From positions 3,968,001-4,032,000 of the forward strand of contig NZ_CP014578.1 in the NCBI RefSeq assembly GCF_001634365.1: DNA of 64,000 nt, given 5' to 3'. Of this stretch, positions 28,397-38,911 are shown one piece after another. Under the pieces are notes generated by a model. It was not told where the DNA came from. It saw nothing but the letters and a program-made list of their open reading frames with translations, and made no database searches. Source of the stretch: Paraburkholderia phytofirmans OLGA172. GTDB lineage: Bacteria; Pseudomonadota; Gammaproteobacteria; Burkholderiales; Burkholderiaceae. The stretch's first letter is position 1. The number at the start of each line of letters is the position of its first letter. The translations under genes were made by a program, and so were the position numbers.

Positions 28397-29383
28397 TTAC
28401 AACCTCCTCGCTTTACTTGATTTTTTTGGAATACAGGAGCCGACACAATACTCAATTTTTTATAAATATAGAAGCATAGCCGTTAGATTCAGCAAATACT
28501 TCATTATTACGCCGGCAATGAACCGGATAGTTAATTGACGATGCCACACCATTAAAGCCGCTCTGCAACAGGTATTTCGTATTCGAGCATTACACCTCTA
28601 CGGCGCCTCGCAACATGCTATTAATTTGAAAGGCTTAACGAAAATTACCTGGCGATCATGTATATCGCATATCGCGCAGTCGCCTTCGATAAGAAGATAT
28701 TTAAAGCCATGGTGAAGCGTTGTCGACTTATTTCCTCCTTTTTTCCGTAGGAAGCTGACTGCAACCTTTTACGGAGATTAAGCTAGACTCCTGCAACAGT
28801 CCTTAGTCGTTCCTCGGTGCATGGCGGCCTCTCCCCGGGCCGCAGCATTGTTAATGCGCCCGTTAGTAGCGGGCGTCTTTTTTTTGAAGGTATTCGACGC
28901 CGCCCTCCGGGCGTCTCGGCATAAACAAGCGTGTCGTCATAAATAGCTTTCGCGCAGCGTAGTAGATGTGCTATGTGCAGTGAATAAAGTCGCGATCCGT
29001 ATGTTCGACATTCAATGAACATTCTTGAGATTTGCTGGCAGCGATCGGTTCGATTTGCGGAGGTTCCGCCTATCCCCATTCGGGCGTTACATCGCCAGGC
29101 CACGCTTATTAAGCGAATTTTTTGCGCATATCGATTCCCGCACCACGGATTTGAGCTCGGCCGTTGGAATTATCCCGGTAAAAGTTTATTTTCCCGGGCA
29201 CGCATCGGTCGCTCGATAGTGAGCATCTGTTTCGAAGGCGAGGTTTTCTTGTGGGATTGAGTGGCCTGCTTCCGGCAGCCGGATGATTACCCCGTAGATG
29301 ACCTGAGTGGCACATCGCTATTACTGGTACTGGTTTATCGTCTCCGGGCTATTGACTCCACAGCGAGGCATTGCGAAAAATCC
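28397..29383. other. AT-richer non-coding stretch in an accessory patch
   Basis: Nearly 1 kb without a convincing gene. Local A+T is clearly higher than in the flanking core genes, especially 28400-28750 (TTTTTTATAAATATAG and similar). It contains one sRNA-like unit with three hairpins at about 28795-28885 and a hairpin GACGCC / GGGCGTC near 28895-28915. Short open frames here (for example one of 81 residues at 29015-29260) have no recognisable features. Confidence 0.6.
28795..28885 (+). ncRNA. Candidate small RNA ending in three successive hairpins
   Basis: Three stem-loops in series: GCGGCC / GGCCGC (28824-28829 with 28838-28843), GCATT / AATGC (28845-28849 with 28853-28857), and CGCCCG / CGGGCG (28857-28862 with 28870-28875) followed by TCTTTTTTTT. 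No gene precedes this terminator on the plus strand for more than 1 kb, so it should end a non-coding transcript. TAGACT at 28784-28789 may be the -10 box, but no good -35 element is seen, so the 5' end is uncertain. Confidence 0.45.
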
Positions 29384-30334
29384 ATGTCAACGATCAGCCC
29401 TTCCGTACGGATCGAAGGCAGCATCAGCCAGCCCAGGTTACGTGCATCCGACCCGTTCCTCCCACCCTTCGGCAACGAGTGGGCGTTGCTGCCCCCCGAG
29501 GGCAACTTGCGCGCTGAACTAGGCGCGCTTCTGCGGACGTTCTGTCTACATGATGAAACTATCTGGTCGATGTGCCACTGGGCGTCCCCGTGGCCGGAAT
29601 CGCCGTCTGCGCCTATGGCGGTGCCGCCCCCGCTCAACGACGCCATGCCGCTTGGCGCAAGTGTCCTGCCGGACGCGTCCGCCATGCGCATGACGCCGGA
29701 TGTAGCTCGAGTGCCCGGCAGTTCTGCTCACCATGTTGTGGTAAGGGCCGCCTGCGCCATCGGCGCCGCCGCGGTCCTGATATGGGTCGCCTTCGACGAT
29801 TTGCCGCAGCGTCACGCGAAACCCTACGCCACTTCGGCGCAACTACCCGATGTCGCAAAACACACGCCCGCTCAGGCACACCCACGTGACGTCGGGTTCC
29901 CTACCAGCGGGCAGACTCTTGCGCCGGCCACCTTACAGCCGCATCGGGTTGAAGCGCGCCCCGCGCACCGCGTGATGCGTGACGAGATTCACGTTATGCG
30001 CTTCGAAGCCCACCACCCCGATTCGCGGACTGTCAGCAGTGCGCGGCGCTCAGGTAGGGCTGTATTGTCTACAGCCTCGCCCAAACTCGCGCCGGCGGCC
30101 ATCACGCACCGGTCGTTGGCTCGCCCGTCGGCAGCGGGAAGGTACGCGTCATTCGCGCCGATAACGCTCGGCATCGACGAATATGCGGCCGTCACGCTGC
30201 CCACTGATGCGCCTCTTCACGACGCTGCGTTGGTGCAGCCGGCAGTACATCGCGGCAACTTCGGCGATACCGAGTGGATGAGCCATCTACCGCAGCGGCG
30301 CATAACCGAAGTGCCCGGCGAGTTTTCGAAGTAG
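29384..30334 (+). CDS. Hypothetical single-pass membrane protein, 316 residues
   Basis: Not recognised. The frame runs from ATG at 29384 (MSTISPSVRIEG) to 30334; the open frame extends 123 bases further upstream. About residue 118-135 is a likely membrane segment (VVRAACAIGAAAVLIWVAF). The N-terminal part includes LRAELGALLRTFCLHDETIW, and the C-terminal 180 residues are low-complexity, rich in Pro, Ala, His and Arg. This is compatible with a cytoplasmic N domain, one helix and a disordered periplasmic tail. It may be lineage-specific; a non-coding origin cannot be excluded entirely. Confidence 0.45.
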   Translation: MSTISPSVRIEGSISQPRLRASDPFLPPFGNEWALLPPEGNLRAELGALLRTFCLHDETIWSMCHWASPWPESPSAPMAVPPPLNDAMPLGASVLPDASAMRMTPDVARVPGSSAHHVVVRAACAIGAAAVLIWVAFDDLPQRHAKPYATSAQLPDVAKHTPAQAHPRDVGFPTSGQTLAPATLQPHRVEARPAHRVMRDEIHVMRFEAHHPDSRTVSSARRSGRAVLSTASPKLAPAAITHRSLARPSAAGRYASFAPITLGIDEYAAVTLPTDAPLHDAALVQPAVHRGNFGDTEWMSHLPQRRITEVPGEFSK

Positions 30335-32055
<1,721 letters not shown>

Positions 32056-32084
32056 AGCCGGACAATCCGGCTCTAAGCGATATA

Positions 32085-32167
32085 AAAGGCGCTCCGTGAA
32101 CTGCACCCCACAGGTTGAACCGGTGTCCAACTTTTCGGGGTCAGTTCACCAAGAAGCGCCTATTTTT
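32085..32167 (+). terminator. purB terminator built on a dispersed palindromic element
   Basis: Outer stem AGGCGCT / AGCGCCT (32087-32093 with 32155-32161) encloses GTGAACTG / CAGTTCAC (32096-32103 with 32142-32149) and ends in ATTTTT. The inner element resembles that at 21577-21638. The stop codon of the convergent gene lies inside it. Confidence 0.75.
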
Positions 32168-32532
32168 GGCCGGCAGCCGAGTCGTAGGTGTTCGATTTCG
32201 AGTTCCAAGCGTCGGTCATAGATATACTGTTGCTCTGAATAATCTCCCCCCGTAACCCCGTACACCAGCCAACGTTCGGGTGATGCGATCGCCGCATTGA
32301 TGGAAGTGGTAATTTGTTTGCAGCGCGGATCGTTTGAACTAGTCGAAGCGGTTGAAGACGCCGCCTGCCGAATATTTCTTTCAACAGTGCTGAGCAACTT
32401 TACTTCGGCCCCTTCACTTGCTGAGGCAAGGGGAGCCCCCCTTCCCGCGTGAGCGGCGCCGGCTAGCAATAACACGCCGATTGTCGCCGCAAATGCTCCG
32501 CTGCCATTCTTTATGAGAGAGAGTTCCGCCAT
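32146..32532 (-). CDS. Small secreted or periplasmic protein of unknown function
   Basis: A 128-residue protein with a signal peptide (AFAATIGVLLLAGAAHA, cleaved near residue 29). The mature part is about 99 residues with two cysteines (DPRCKQITTS and LRLGCRPK), suggesting one disulfide, and a central SPERWLVYGVTGGDYSEQQY. GGAG seven bases before the ATG supports the start. No family is recognised. The last codons and the TGA fall inside the palindromic terminator of purB, so the exact C terminus may be a by-product of that element. Confidence 0.6.
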   Translation of the reverse strand: MAELSLIKNGSGAFAATIGVLLLAGAAHAGRGAPLASASEGAEVKLLSTVERNIRQAASSTASTSSNDPRCKQITTSINAAIASPERWLVYGVTGGDYSEQQYIYDRRLELEIEHLRLGCRPKIGASW

Positions 32533-32850
32533 CGTTCGCCTCCAACAGGATTGGACAACATAAGTGCAGCTGACTGACTGCGACTAATGCTTCTGCAACC
32601 TTCATACAGAGTGTTTGGCTGTCCCATTCTGCAAAGCCAAAACGCATAAAAAACTCAGACAATTCCCAAATTCACGTCAGAATAAAGTTCAAAGGCGATT
32701 GCACCAAAACCCGGCTACCGAGTGAGTCGGACGCCTGTTGTGGGCTACTGTCGTAACGGCGTGCATTCCGTCGAGGGCGCCCCAAAATGAAACGCCTCGG
32801 CCACGCAAGCGCGGCCGAGGCGTCGATATCAGGAGAACGTCGCTGAAACC
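32533..32850. other. Intergenic region between the small secreted protein and gntK
   Basis: 318 bases. It contains the gntK terminator at its right end; the rest would be the promoter region of the small secreted protein. No gene or other structure was seen. Confidence 0.4.
32792..32823 (-). terminator. gntK terminator
   Basis: Perfect 11-bp stem (32792-32802 with 32813-32823), 10-base loop, followed on the minus strand by TTCATTTTGG. It lies 28 bases after the gntK stop. Confidence 0.65.
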
Positions 32851-33354
32851 TTACCGGATCTTCATCTGCCTCAACACGTCGTCGACGATCTCTTCCGGCG
32901 ACAACTCGATGCTCACCGTGATCGCCTCGTCCGGGCCCGGCTCTTCGAGCGTATCGAGCTGACTTTGCAGCAGCGATGGATCGAAGAAGTGACCGGTACG
33001 CGTGGTCAACCGCTCGCGCAGCACCTCAAACGAACCCTTCAGATAGACGAAGCACACGCCCTTATCACCGTTGCTACCGCCGCGCAGAACCTCGCGATAC
33101 GAACGCTTCAGCGACGAACACGTGAACACCGCCTGCTCGCCCGCCCTCTGCTTTTCTTCGATCGCCGCACGGATGGTTTGCAGCCACGGCCAACGGTCTT
33201 CGTCGGTAAGCGGAATGCCGTGGTGCATTTTCTCCTTGTTGGCGGCGCTGTGAAATGCATCGCCGTCGGTGAACGCGCAGTGCAGGCGTTCCGCCAGCAT
33301 TTCGCCAATCTTCGTTTTGCCGGCGCCCGACACGCCCATTGCGATCAGAATCAT
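32851..33354 (-). CDS. gntK: Gluconokinase
   Basis: GntK (167 residues) phosphorylates gluconate to 6-phosphogluconate. The P-loop is AMGVSGAGKTKIGEML (residues 6-21), followed by FTDGDAFHSAANKEKMHHG with the substrate-binding residues and TCSSLKRSYREVLR. It starts 10 bases after the gntP stop region on the same strand, so gntP-gntK are translationally close. The product feeds edd upstream in this cluster. Confidence 0.94.
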   Translation of the reverse strand: MILIAMGVSGAGKTKIGEMLAERLHCAFTDGDAFHSAANKEKMHHGIPLTDEDRWPWLQTIRAAIEEKQRAGEQAVFTCSSLKRSYREVLRGGSNGDKGVCFVYLKGSFEVLRERLTTRTGHFFDPSLLQSQLDTLEEPGPDEAITVSIELSPEEIVDDVLRQMKIR

Positions 33355-33364
33355 CAGAAACTCC

Positions 33365-34750
33365 TTACACGACCGTCGCGAGCGCGAAAGTCAAACCCAA
33401 GCCCATCAGTGAAATGATGGTTTCGAGGAGCGACCATGTCTTGAAGGTCTGCCCCACCGTCATACCGAAGTATTCCTTGATCAGCCAGAAACCGCCGTCG
33501 TTCACATGCGAGAAAATCAGCGAACCCGAACCCGTGGCGAGCACCAGCAATTCCGGCGTGACCTGCACGCCGCTGGCGGCGGTGATCGGCGCGACGATGC
33601 CGCAAGCGGTGGTCATGGCGACCGTCGCCGAACCCGTGGCCAGACGAATCAGCGCGGCCACCAGCCAGCCGAACAGCAGCGGCGACAGGTGCATGGCCAT
33701 CGCGACGGCGACGATTTCCTTCGAAATGCCGCTATCCATCAGCACGCGCCCAAAACCGCCGCCCGCGCCGACGATCAGCGTGATGCCCGCGATCGGTGCG
33801 AGACATTCGCCGCAGAACTTCTGGATCTGCTCACGATTGAAGCCGCGGCTCGCACCGAAGGTCCAGAAACTAACCAGCACGGCAATCAACAGTGCCACGT
33901 CCGAATTGCCGACGAAATGCAGCAGATCGTTCGGCAAGGTCTTCGGCGTGGAGACGAGGTCGGCCCAGCTGCCGATCAGCATCAGAATCACCGGCAAGAG
34001 GACCGTGAACAACGTGACGCCGAAGCTCGGCAGTTCGCGCTTCGGCGCCGCGCTCTTCGCGTTATTTTGCGCGTCGTCACCATGGCCGAGGAATTGCGCG
34101 GCAAGCGGGTTGTTGTTCGGCAGCTTGATGTAGCGGCTGATCAGCAGCGCGAACAGCGGACCGGCCACGATCGCCGTCGGCACACCCACCATCAGACCGT
34201 ACGCAATCGTCTTGCCAATGTCGGCGTGATACGCCTGCACCGCGAGCATGGCAGCCGGGTGCGGCGGAATCAGACCGTGCACGACGGACAGACCCGCGAC
34301 CATCGGCAAGCCGACCAGCAGCAGCGACTTGTTGGTGCGTTTAGCGACGTTGAACGCGATCGGAATCAGCAGCACGAAACCGACTTCGAAAAACACCGGC
34401 AAACCGACGATGATCGCCACGACCATCATCGCCCAATGAATGTTCTTCTCACCGAACCACTCGATCAGCGTGGTGGCGATGCGCTCCGCGCCGCCCGATT
34501 CGGCCATCATTTTGCCGAGCATCGTGCCGAGGCCGACCACGATCGCGATGTGGCCGAGCGTATTGCCGTTACCGGTTTCGAACGATTTGACGATCGTGCC
34601 GATCGGCATGCCGGATACGAGACCCAACAGCAGCGAAACAATGATCAGGACGAGGAACGGATAAACCTTGTAGCGGGTGATCAGCAGGATCAGCAGTGCG
34701 ATGGCGATCACCGCGAAAACCAGCAGCATGCTGCCGTGGACAGCTTCCAT
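33365..34750 (-). CDS. gntP: Gluconate:H+ symporter, GntP family
   Basis: An inner-membrane transporter of 461 residues with about 12 to 14 hydrophobic segments, importing gluconate with protons. Family stretches include GLGTMLGKMMAESGGAERIA, GLIPPHPAAML, and the C-terminal LVLATGSGSLIFSHVNDGGF. The central loop KSAAPKRELPSFG links two halves. The ATG at 34750 gives MEAVHGS. It precedes gntK and follows eda across 256 bases, so a separate promoter is possible. Confidence 0.93.
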   Translation of the reverse strand: MEAVHGSMLLVFAVIAIALLILLITRYKVYPFLVLIIVSLLLGLVSGMPIGTIVKSFETGNGNTLGHIAIVVGLGTMLGKMMAESGGAERIATTLIEWFGEKNIHWAMMVVAIIVGLPVFFEVGFVLLIPIAFNVAKRTNKSLLLVGLPMVAGLSVVHGLIPPHPAAMLAVQAYHADIGKTIAYGLMVGVPTAIVAGPLFALLISRYIKLPNNNPLAAQFLGHGDDAQNNAKSAAPKRELPSFGVTLFTVLLPVILMLIGSWADLVSTPKTLPNDLLHFVGNSDVALLIAVLVSFWTFGASRGFNREQIQKFCGECLAPIAGITLIVGAGGGFGRVLMDSGISKEIVAVAMAMHLSPLLFGWLVAALIRLATGSATVAMTTACGIVAPITAASGVQVTPELLVLATGSGSLIFSHVNDGGFWLIKEYFGMTVGQTFKTWSLLETIISLMGLGLTFALATVV

Positions 34751-35006
34751 GAAGCGCCTCCTTTGCGTTATTGATTGTCGGTGCGGAACACGGCTGGCAC
34801 CTGTCTCACTGCGACCTGAAGCGGTGCCTGAAAACCCGGCAAGCCGCGCGGACGCCGAATTTTACTGTTTGTTGTCTCTAAAAGCGCGCGAATCTGGCAC
34901 GCATATCGAAAAGGAGCCTCGCCGCGACAGCCTGACAGACTGTTTCGACGAGACCCCTTTGCGTAGGACCTGGCTAGCGAATTATCGTATCGTGCGCCGA
35001 TGCAGC

Positions 35007-35648
35007 TTAGTGAGCAGATGGGACGAGCTCGCTGGCGGCACGCGCGAGGCGCGTGACTTCGTCCCAGTTTTGCGCGGCGAGCGCGGCTTTCGGCGTGAGC
35101 CACGAACCGCCGACGCACACCACGTTCGGTTGTGCGAGGAAATTGATAGCGCTTTCGGCAGTGATACCGCCGGTTGGGCAGAATTTTAGCGTTGGGAACG
35201 GGCCGTAAAACGCCTGCAGCATCGGGATACCGCCGGCTTGCTGCGCCGGGAAGAACTTCACGATCTCGTAGCCGAGTTCCAGCGCGGTGATGATGTCGGT
35301 CGGTGTCATTACGCCCGGCAGCAGCGGCAAGCCGGCGTCCTGCGCGGCCTTGTGCATGTCTTTCGTCAGACCCGGCGAAACGCCGAACTGCGCGCCAGCT
35401 TTCTTCGCCTGAGCGCAGTGCTCCGGCTTCGTGATTGTGCCGACGCCGACAACGATGTCTTCCGCCAGTTGACTCGCGCGCTCGATCGCTTCCAGGCCGG
35501 CTGCAGTGCGCAGCGTGATTTCCAGCACCTTCACGCCACCCGCGTGCAGTGCGCGCGACACGTGCTCACCCTGCTCGACCGAGTCGAACGCGAGCACCGG
35601 AATCACCGGACCGAGGCGTACGATATCGCTTACTGTTTTCGCTGTCAT
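35007..35648 (-). CDS. eda: 2-dehydro-3-deoxy-6-phosphogluconate aldolase
   Basis: Eda (213 residues) splits KDPG to pyruvate and glyceraldehyde-3-phosphate. The Schiff-base lysine is in YEIVKFFPAQQAGG, and the catalytic glutamate in the strand VLEITLRT. Other blocks: VGVGTI, GVMTPTDIITALE and FCPTGGI. It lies 26 bases downstream of edd, so edd-eda form one unit, the core of the Entner-Doudoroff pathway. Confidence 0.95.
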   Translation of the reverse strand: MTAKTVSDIVRLGPVIPVLAFDSVEQGEHVSRALHAGGVKVLEITLRTAAGLEAIERASQLAEDIVVGVGTITKPEHCAQAKKAGAQFGVSPGLTKDMHKAAQDAGLPLLPGVMTPTDIITALELGYEIVKFFPAQQAGGIPMLQAFYGPFPTLKFCPTGGITAESAINFLAQPNVVCVGGSWLTPKAALAAQNWDEVTRLARAASELVPSAH

Positions 35649-35674
35649 AGTCAGACTCCTTGTTTCTGCAGCGT

Positions 35675-37579
35675 TTAGCTGGCTTGAGTGGTGCTTGTGT
35701 GTTTTTTGGCGTGTGCTTTGGCCCGCTCGCCGTGGTGCGCCGCGTGCTCGCCCACCATCGGACCGAACACCGAGGCGCCCTGCTCCGCCGGCGCTGCCGC
35801 CGCGCGGAACACGCCGAACAGTTCACGGCCGAAGCCGACTTCGTTTTCCGCCTGATGCTGCGGCAACGCTTCTGGCCGCGCCGCCCATTCGGCCGCATCG
35901 ATTTCGATGTCGAGCACGCCCGCGGCCGCATCGATCACTAGCATGTCGCCGGTGCGGACTTTGCCGATCGGGCCTTGCAGCAAGGCTTCCGGCGACAGGT
36001 GAATCACCGCCGGCACTTTGCCCGACGCGCCGGACATGCGGCCGTCGGTAACCAGTGCAACGTGGAAACCTTGATCCTGCAACACACCGAGCAACGGCGT
36101 CAAACGATGCAACTCGGGCATGCCATTTGCGCGGGCGCCCTGGAAGCGCACCACGGCGATGAAGTCGCGTTTCAGTTCGCCTTTGTCGAATGCTTCCTGA
36201 ACCGCTTCCTGCGAATCGAACACGATGGCCGGCGCCTTCACCTTGCGATGCTGCGCTGCCACCGCGGAAATCTTGATCACGCCGCGACCGAGCTTGCCCT
36301 GCATCAGACGCAAGCCGCCGTCCGGCTGGAACGGTTCCTTGATGCCTCGCAACACCGCCGTGTCTTCGCTCTTTTCCGCACCCGGCACCCATTGCAGCTT
36401 GCCGTCGATCAGCTTCGGTTCTTCGGTGTAGTGATGGAGACCCTTGCCGGCGACGGTGTTCACGTCTTCATGCAGCAAGCCTCCTTCCAGCAGATTGCGG
36501 ACCAGGAACGCGACGCCGCCCGCAGCATGGAAATGGTTCACATCGGCCTTGCCGTTCGGATAGATCTTCGCGAGCAGCGGCACGGCTTGCGACAGCGTGT
36601 CGAAGTCGTCCCAATCGATCACGATGCCGGCCGCCCGCGCAATCGCGACGAGATGCAGCGTGTGATTGGTCGAACCGCCCGTTGCCAGCAATGCGACGAT
36701 GCCGTTGACGATCGCTTTCTCGTCGACCACGTGGCCGATCGGCATGTAGTTGCCGCGATCCACTGTCAGATCGAGCACGCGGCGCGCGGCCTGCGCGGTT
36801 AGCGCGTCGCGCAGCGGCGTATGCGGGTGCACGAACGCCGAGCTCGGCAGATGCAGGCCCATCACTTCCATCAGCATCTGGTTGCTGTTCGCGGTACCGT
36901 AGAACGTGCAGGTGCCGTGACTGTGATACGCGGCGGCTTCCGCTTCGAGCAGCGCGTCGCGGCCGCATTGGCCGGTAGCGAAGAGCTGACGGGTCTTGGC
37001 TTTGTCGTCGTTCGACAGGCCGCTGCCCATCGGGCCGGCCGGCACGAAAATCGTCGGCAGATGGCCGAATTGCAGCGCGCCGATCAGGAGACCCGGCACG
37101 ATCTTGTCGCAAATGCCGAGGCAAAGCGCTGCGTCGAACATATTGTGCGTGAGGGCGACTGCTGTGCTCATCGCGATCACTTCACGCGAGAACAACGACA
37201 GTTCCATGCCCGCGTTGCCTTGCGTGACGCCATCGCACATGGCCGGCACGCCGCCGGCGAATTGCGCGACACCACCGTTTTCACGCGCAGCCTCTTTGAT
37301 GATGTCCGGGTAGTTTTTGTACGGCGCGTGCGCGGACAGCATCTCGTTGTACGAGGACACGATGCCGATGTTCGGCTGGCGGATCTGCTTGATGACGAGC
37401 TTGTCGTGGCCTTCGAGACCAGCAAACCCGTGAGCCAGATTGGCGCACGAGAGCGCGCCGCGTGCCGGGAATTTGCCCTGAGCGTGCTCGATACGGGCCA
37501 GATACGCCTCGCGAGTGGGCTTGCTGCGCTCGACCACGCGTTGCGTGACCTTCAACAATTGCGAATGCGGGGAAACCAT
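35675..37579 (-). CDS. edd: 6-phosphogluconate dehydratase
   Basis: Edd (634 residues) is a [4Fe-4S] dehydratase making KDPG from 6-phosphogluconate. The family cluster ligands are expected in the stretches [15 protein letters not shown] and [12 protein letters not shown] and in [16 protein letters not shown]. Further blocks are [10 protein letters not shown] and [15 protein letters not shown]. The last ~25 residues ([20 protein letters not shown]) are a basic, His-rich extension. First gene of edd-eda and divergent from hexR, with two HexR-like boxes in between. Confidence 0.95.
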   Translation of the reverse strand: MVSPHSQLLKVTQRVVERSKPTREAYLARIEHAQGKFPARGALSCANLAHGFAGLEGHDKLVIKQIRQPNIGIVSSYNEMLSAHAPYKNYPDIIKEAARENGGVAQFAGGVPAMCDGVTQGNAGMELSLFSREVIAMSTAVALTHNMFDAALCLGICDKIVPGLLIGALQFGHLPTIFVPAGPMGSGLSNDDKAKTRQLFATGQCGRDALLEAEAAAYHSHGTCTFYGTANSNQMLMEVMGLHLPSSAFVHPHTPLRDALTAQAARRVLDLTVDRGNYMPIGHVVDEKAIVNGIVALLATGGSTNHTLHLVAIARAAGIVIDWDDFDTLSQAVPLLAKIYPNGKADVNHFHAAGGVAFLVRNLLEGGLLHEDVNTVAGKGLHHYTEEPKLIDGKLQWVPGAEKSEDTAVLRGIKEPFQPDGGLRLMQGKLGRGVIKISAVAAQHRKVKAPAIVFDSQEAVQEAFDKGELKRDFIAVVRFQGARANGMPELHRLTPLLGVLQDQGFHVALVTDGRMSGASGKVPAVIHLSPEALLQGPIGKVRTGDMLVIDAAAGVLDIEIDAAEWAARPEALPQHQAENEVGFGRELFGVFRAAAAPAEQGASVFGPMVGEHAAHHGERAKAHAKKHTSTTQAS

Positions 37580-37668
37580 CGGAGCTCCTTCGTCGCTGGC
37601 GTGAGGCGTAGGCGCACTATGCCAGGCAGGTATCGCGGGGATGTCGAAACGGTCGACGTCGTAATGTT

Positions 37669-37683
37669 AGTAGAAAAACTACA
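37669..37683 (-). promoter_or_regulatory. HexR-like operator 1 (edd side)
   Basis: Minus strand TGTAGTTTTTCTACT, a near-palindrome GTAG-N5-CTAC, resembling the described HexR motif (TGTAGT...ACTACA form). It lies 90 bases before the edd start. Confidence 0.6.
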
Positions 37684-37800
37684 TGATCGCAATCACGACT
37701 GCCGTTGCGTCGCCGCATCTTTGAATAGCTACACCGCCTTACTGGCTTTGCCTTAGCGGCATAGGCATCAAAACCTAGGGAATACACCTACCGCCATATA

Positions 37801-37815
37801 TGTAGTTTTTGTACC
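37801..37815 (+). promoter_or_regulatory. HexR-like operator 2 (hexR side)
   Basis: TGTAGTTTTTGTACC, a second copy of the same half-site layout, 56 bases before the hexR start codon, consistent with autoregulation. Confidence 0.55.
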
Positions 37816-37870
37816 TTATTTTGCAATCAGATATAGTCCATGCATTCTTCAGCATAGTGCGAGTTTTTCA

Positions 37871-38716
37871 ATGATGCTGTCCCAGGTGGAAGAGATGCGC
37901 GACCAGTTGCGCCCGTCCGAGCGCAAGCTGGCCGATTACGTGATCGAAGCGCCGCGCGAGGTGCTCGATCTCTCGATGACCGAGGTGGCCGCGCGCGCCG
38001 GCGTCAGCCAGCCGACCATCGCGCGCTTCTGTCATGCGCTCGGGTTTTCAGGCTTTCGCGAGTTCAAGATCCGTCTGGCGCAGGGCATTGCGGCGGAAGT
38101 GCCGGCCGTCTATCGCGATGTGCGACCGGACGAGCCGACGCCGGGCGTCGCCGCGAAGGTGCTCGACCGGACTATCGGCGCGCTGATCCAGGTGCGCAAC
38201 AATCTGTCGTCGGACAGCGTGGCGGCGGCGATCACGCTGCTTGCGCAGGCGCGGCGCATCGAGTTCTACGGCGCGGGCGGGTCAGGCATTGCAGCGCTGG
38301 ACGTGCAGCACAAGTTTTTTCGCTTGGGTATGCCGAGTGTCGCGTATTCGGATCCGCATACGTTTCTGATGTCGGCGGCGCTGCTGGGTGAAGGCGATGT
38401 GGTGGTGGCGATTTCAAACACCGGGCGCACACGCGATATCGTTGACGCGACGAAGTCGGCGCTGGCAAGCGGCGCGAAGGTGATTGCGATCACGCACGGC
38501 AATTCGCCACTCGCGCGGCTCGCGACGGTCGGCCTGTTTGCGAACGTCGATGAAGATACGGATATCTTTTCGCCGATGACCTCGCGCGTCTCGCATCTCG
38601 CGATCGGCGACATTCTGGCAGTGGGAGTGGCGTTGAGCCGGGGACCAGAACTGGTCGAGAAGCTGGCGCAGGCGAAGGAAGTGATCAACCGCCGAAGGAT
38701 CGATCCCCGCGGATAA
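37871..38716 (+). CDS. hexR: RpiR-family transcriptional regulator, HexR-like
   Basis: A 281-residue regulator that in other proteobacteria represses edd-eda and related sugar genes and is released by KDPG. The N-terminal RpiR helix-turn-helix is EVAARAGVSQPTIARFCHALG (residues about 38-58). The SIS sugar-phosphate domain spans about residues 120-260: RIEFYGAGGSGIAALDVQHK, AISNTGRTRDIVDATKSAL and AKVIAITHGNSPLA. It is divergent from edd with HexR-like boxes between them, which strongly supports the assignment. No clear Shine-Dalgarno is seen before the ATGATG start. Confidence 0.9.
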   Translation: MMLSQVEEMRDQLRPSERKLADYVIEAPREVLDLSMTEVAARAGVSQPTIARFCHALGFSGFREFKIRLAQGIAAEVPAVYRDVRPDEPTPGVAAKVLDRTIGALIQVRNNLSSDSVAAAITLLAQARRIEFYGAGGSGIAALDVQHKFFRLGMPSVAYSDPHTFLMSAALLGEGDVVVAISNTGRTRDIVDATKSALASGAKVIAITHGNSPLARLATVGLFANVDEDTDIFSPMTSRVSHLAIGDILAVGVALSRGPELVEKLAQAKEVINRRRIDPRG

Positions 38717-38803
38717 CGGGTGACCCTGCGCGCCTGACCACTCCTCCGCAAGCGGTGCACGCGAGGCAAAATGCGCTTGCTAGGCATCGACGTGCCGAGA
38801 CGC

Positions 38804-38838
38804 AAAAAAGGCGGGCTCCCCGAAAAGAGCCCGCCGTT
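38804..38838 (-). terminator. Terminator of the autotransporter gene
   Basis: GGCGGGCTC / GAGCCCGCC stem (38810-38818 with 38827-38835), loop of 8, followed on the minus strand by six T. Confidence 0.85.
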
Positions 38839-38911
38839 CAAACCACCTACCTAAGATCGGTTCACGAAAAGCACCCAAACCGCAGCGCTTTTCGCGACCA
38901 TCACCCAATGC

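Noticed and set aside
28783..29103. A 106-codon minus-strand frame over the sRNA-like unit
   Set aside because: It reads through the three hairpins and a T8 run and shows no domain; a non-coding transcript on the plus strand is more plausible.
29015..29260. An 81-codon plus-strand frame in the AT-rich patch
   Set aside because: No ribosome-binding site, no recognisable domain, and composition of non-coding sequence.
34677..35189. A 170-codon plus-strand frame covering the gntP/eda gap
   Set aside because: Mostly antisense to gntP and eda; the part in the gap has no start signal or similarity.
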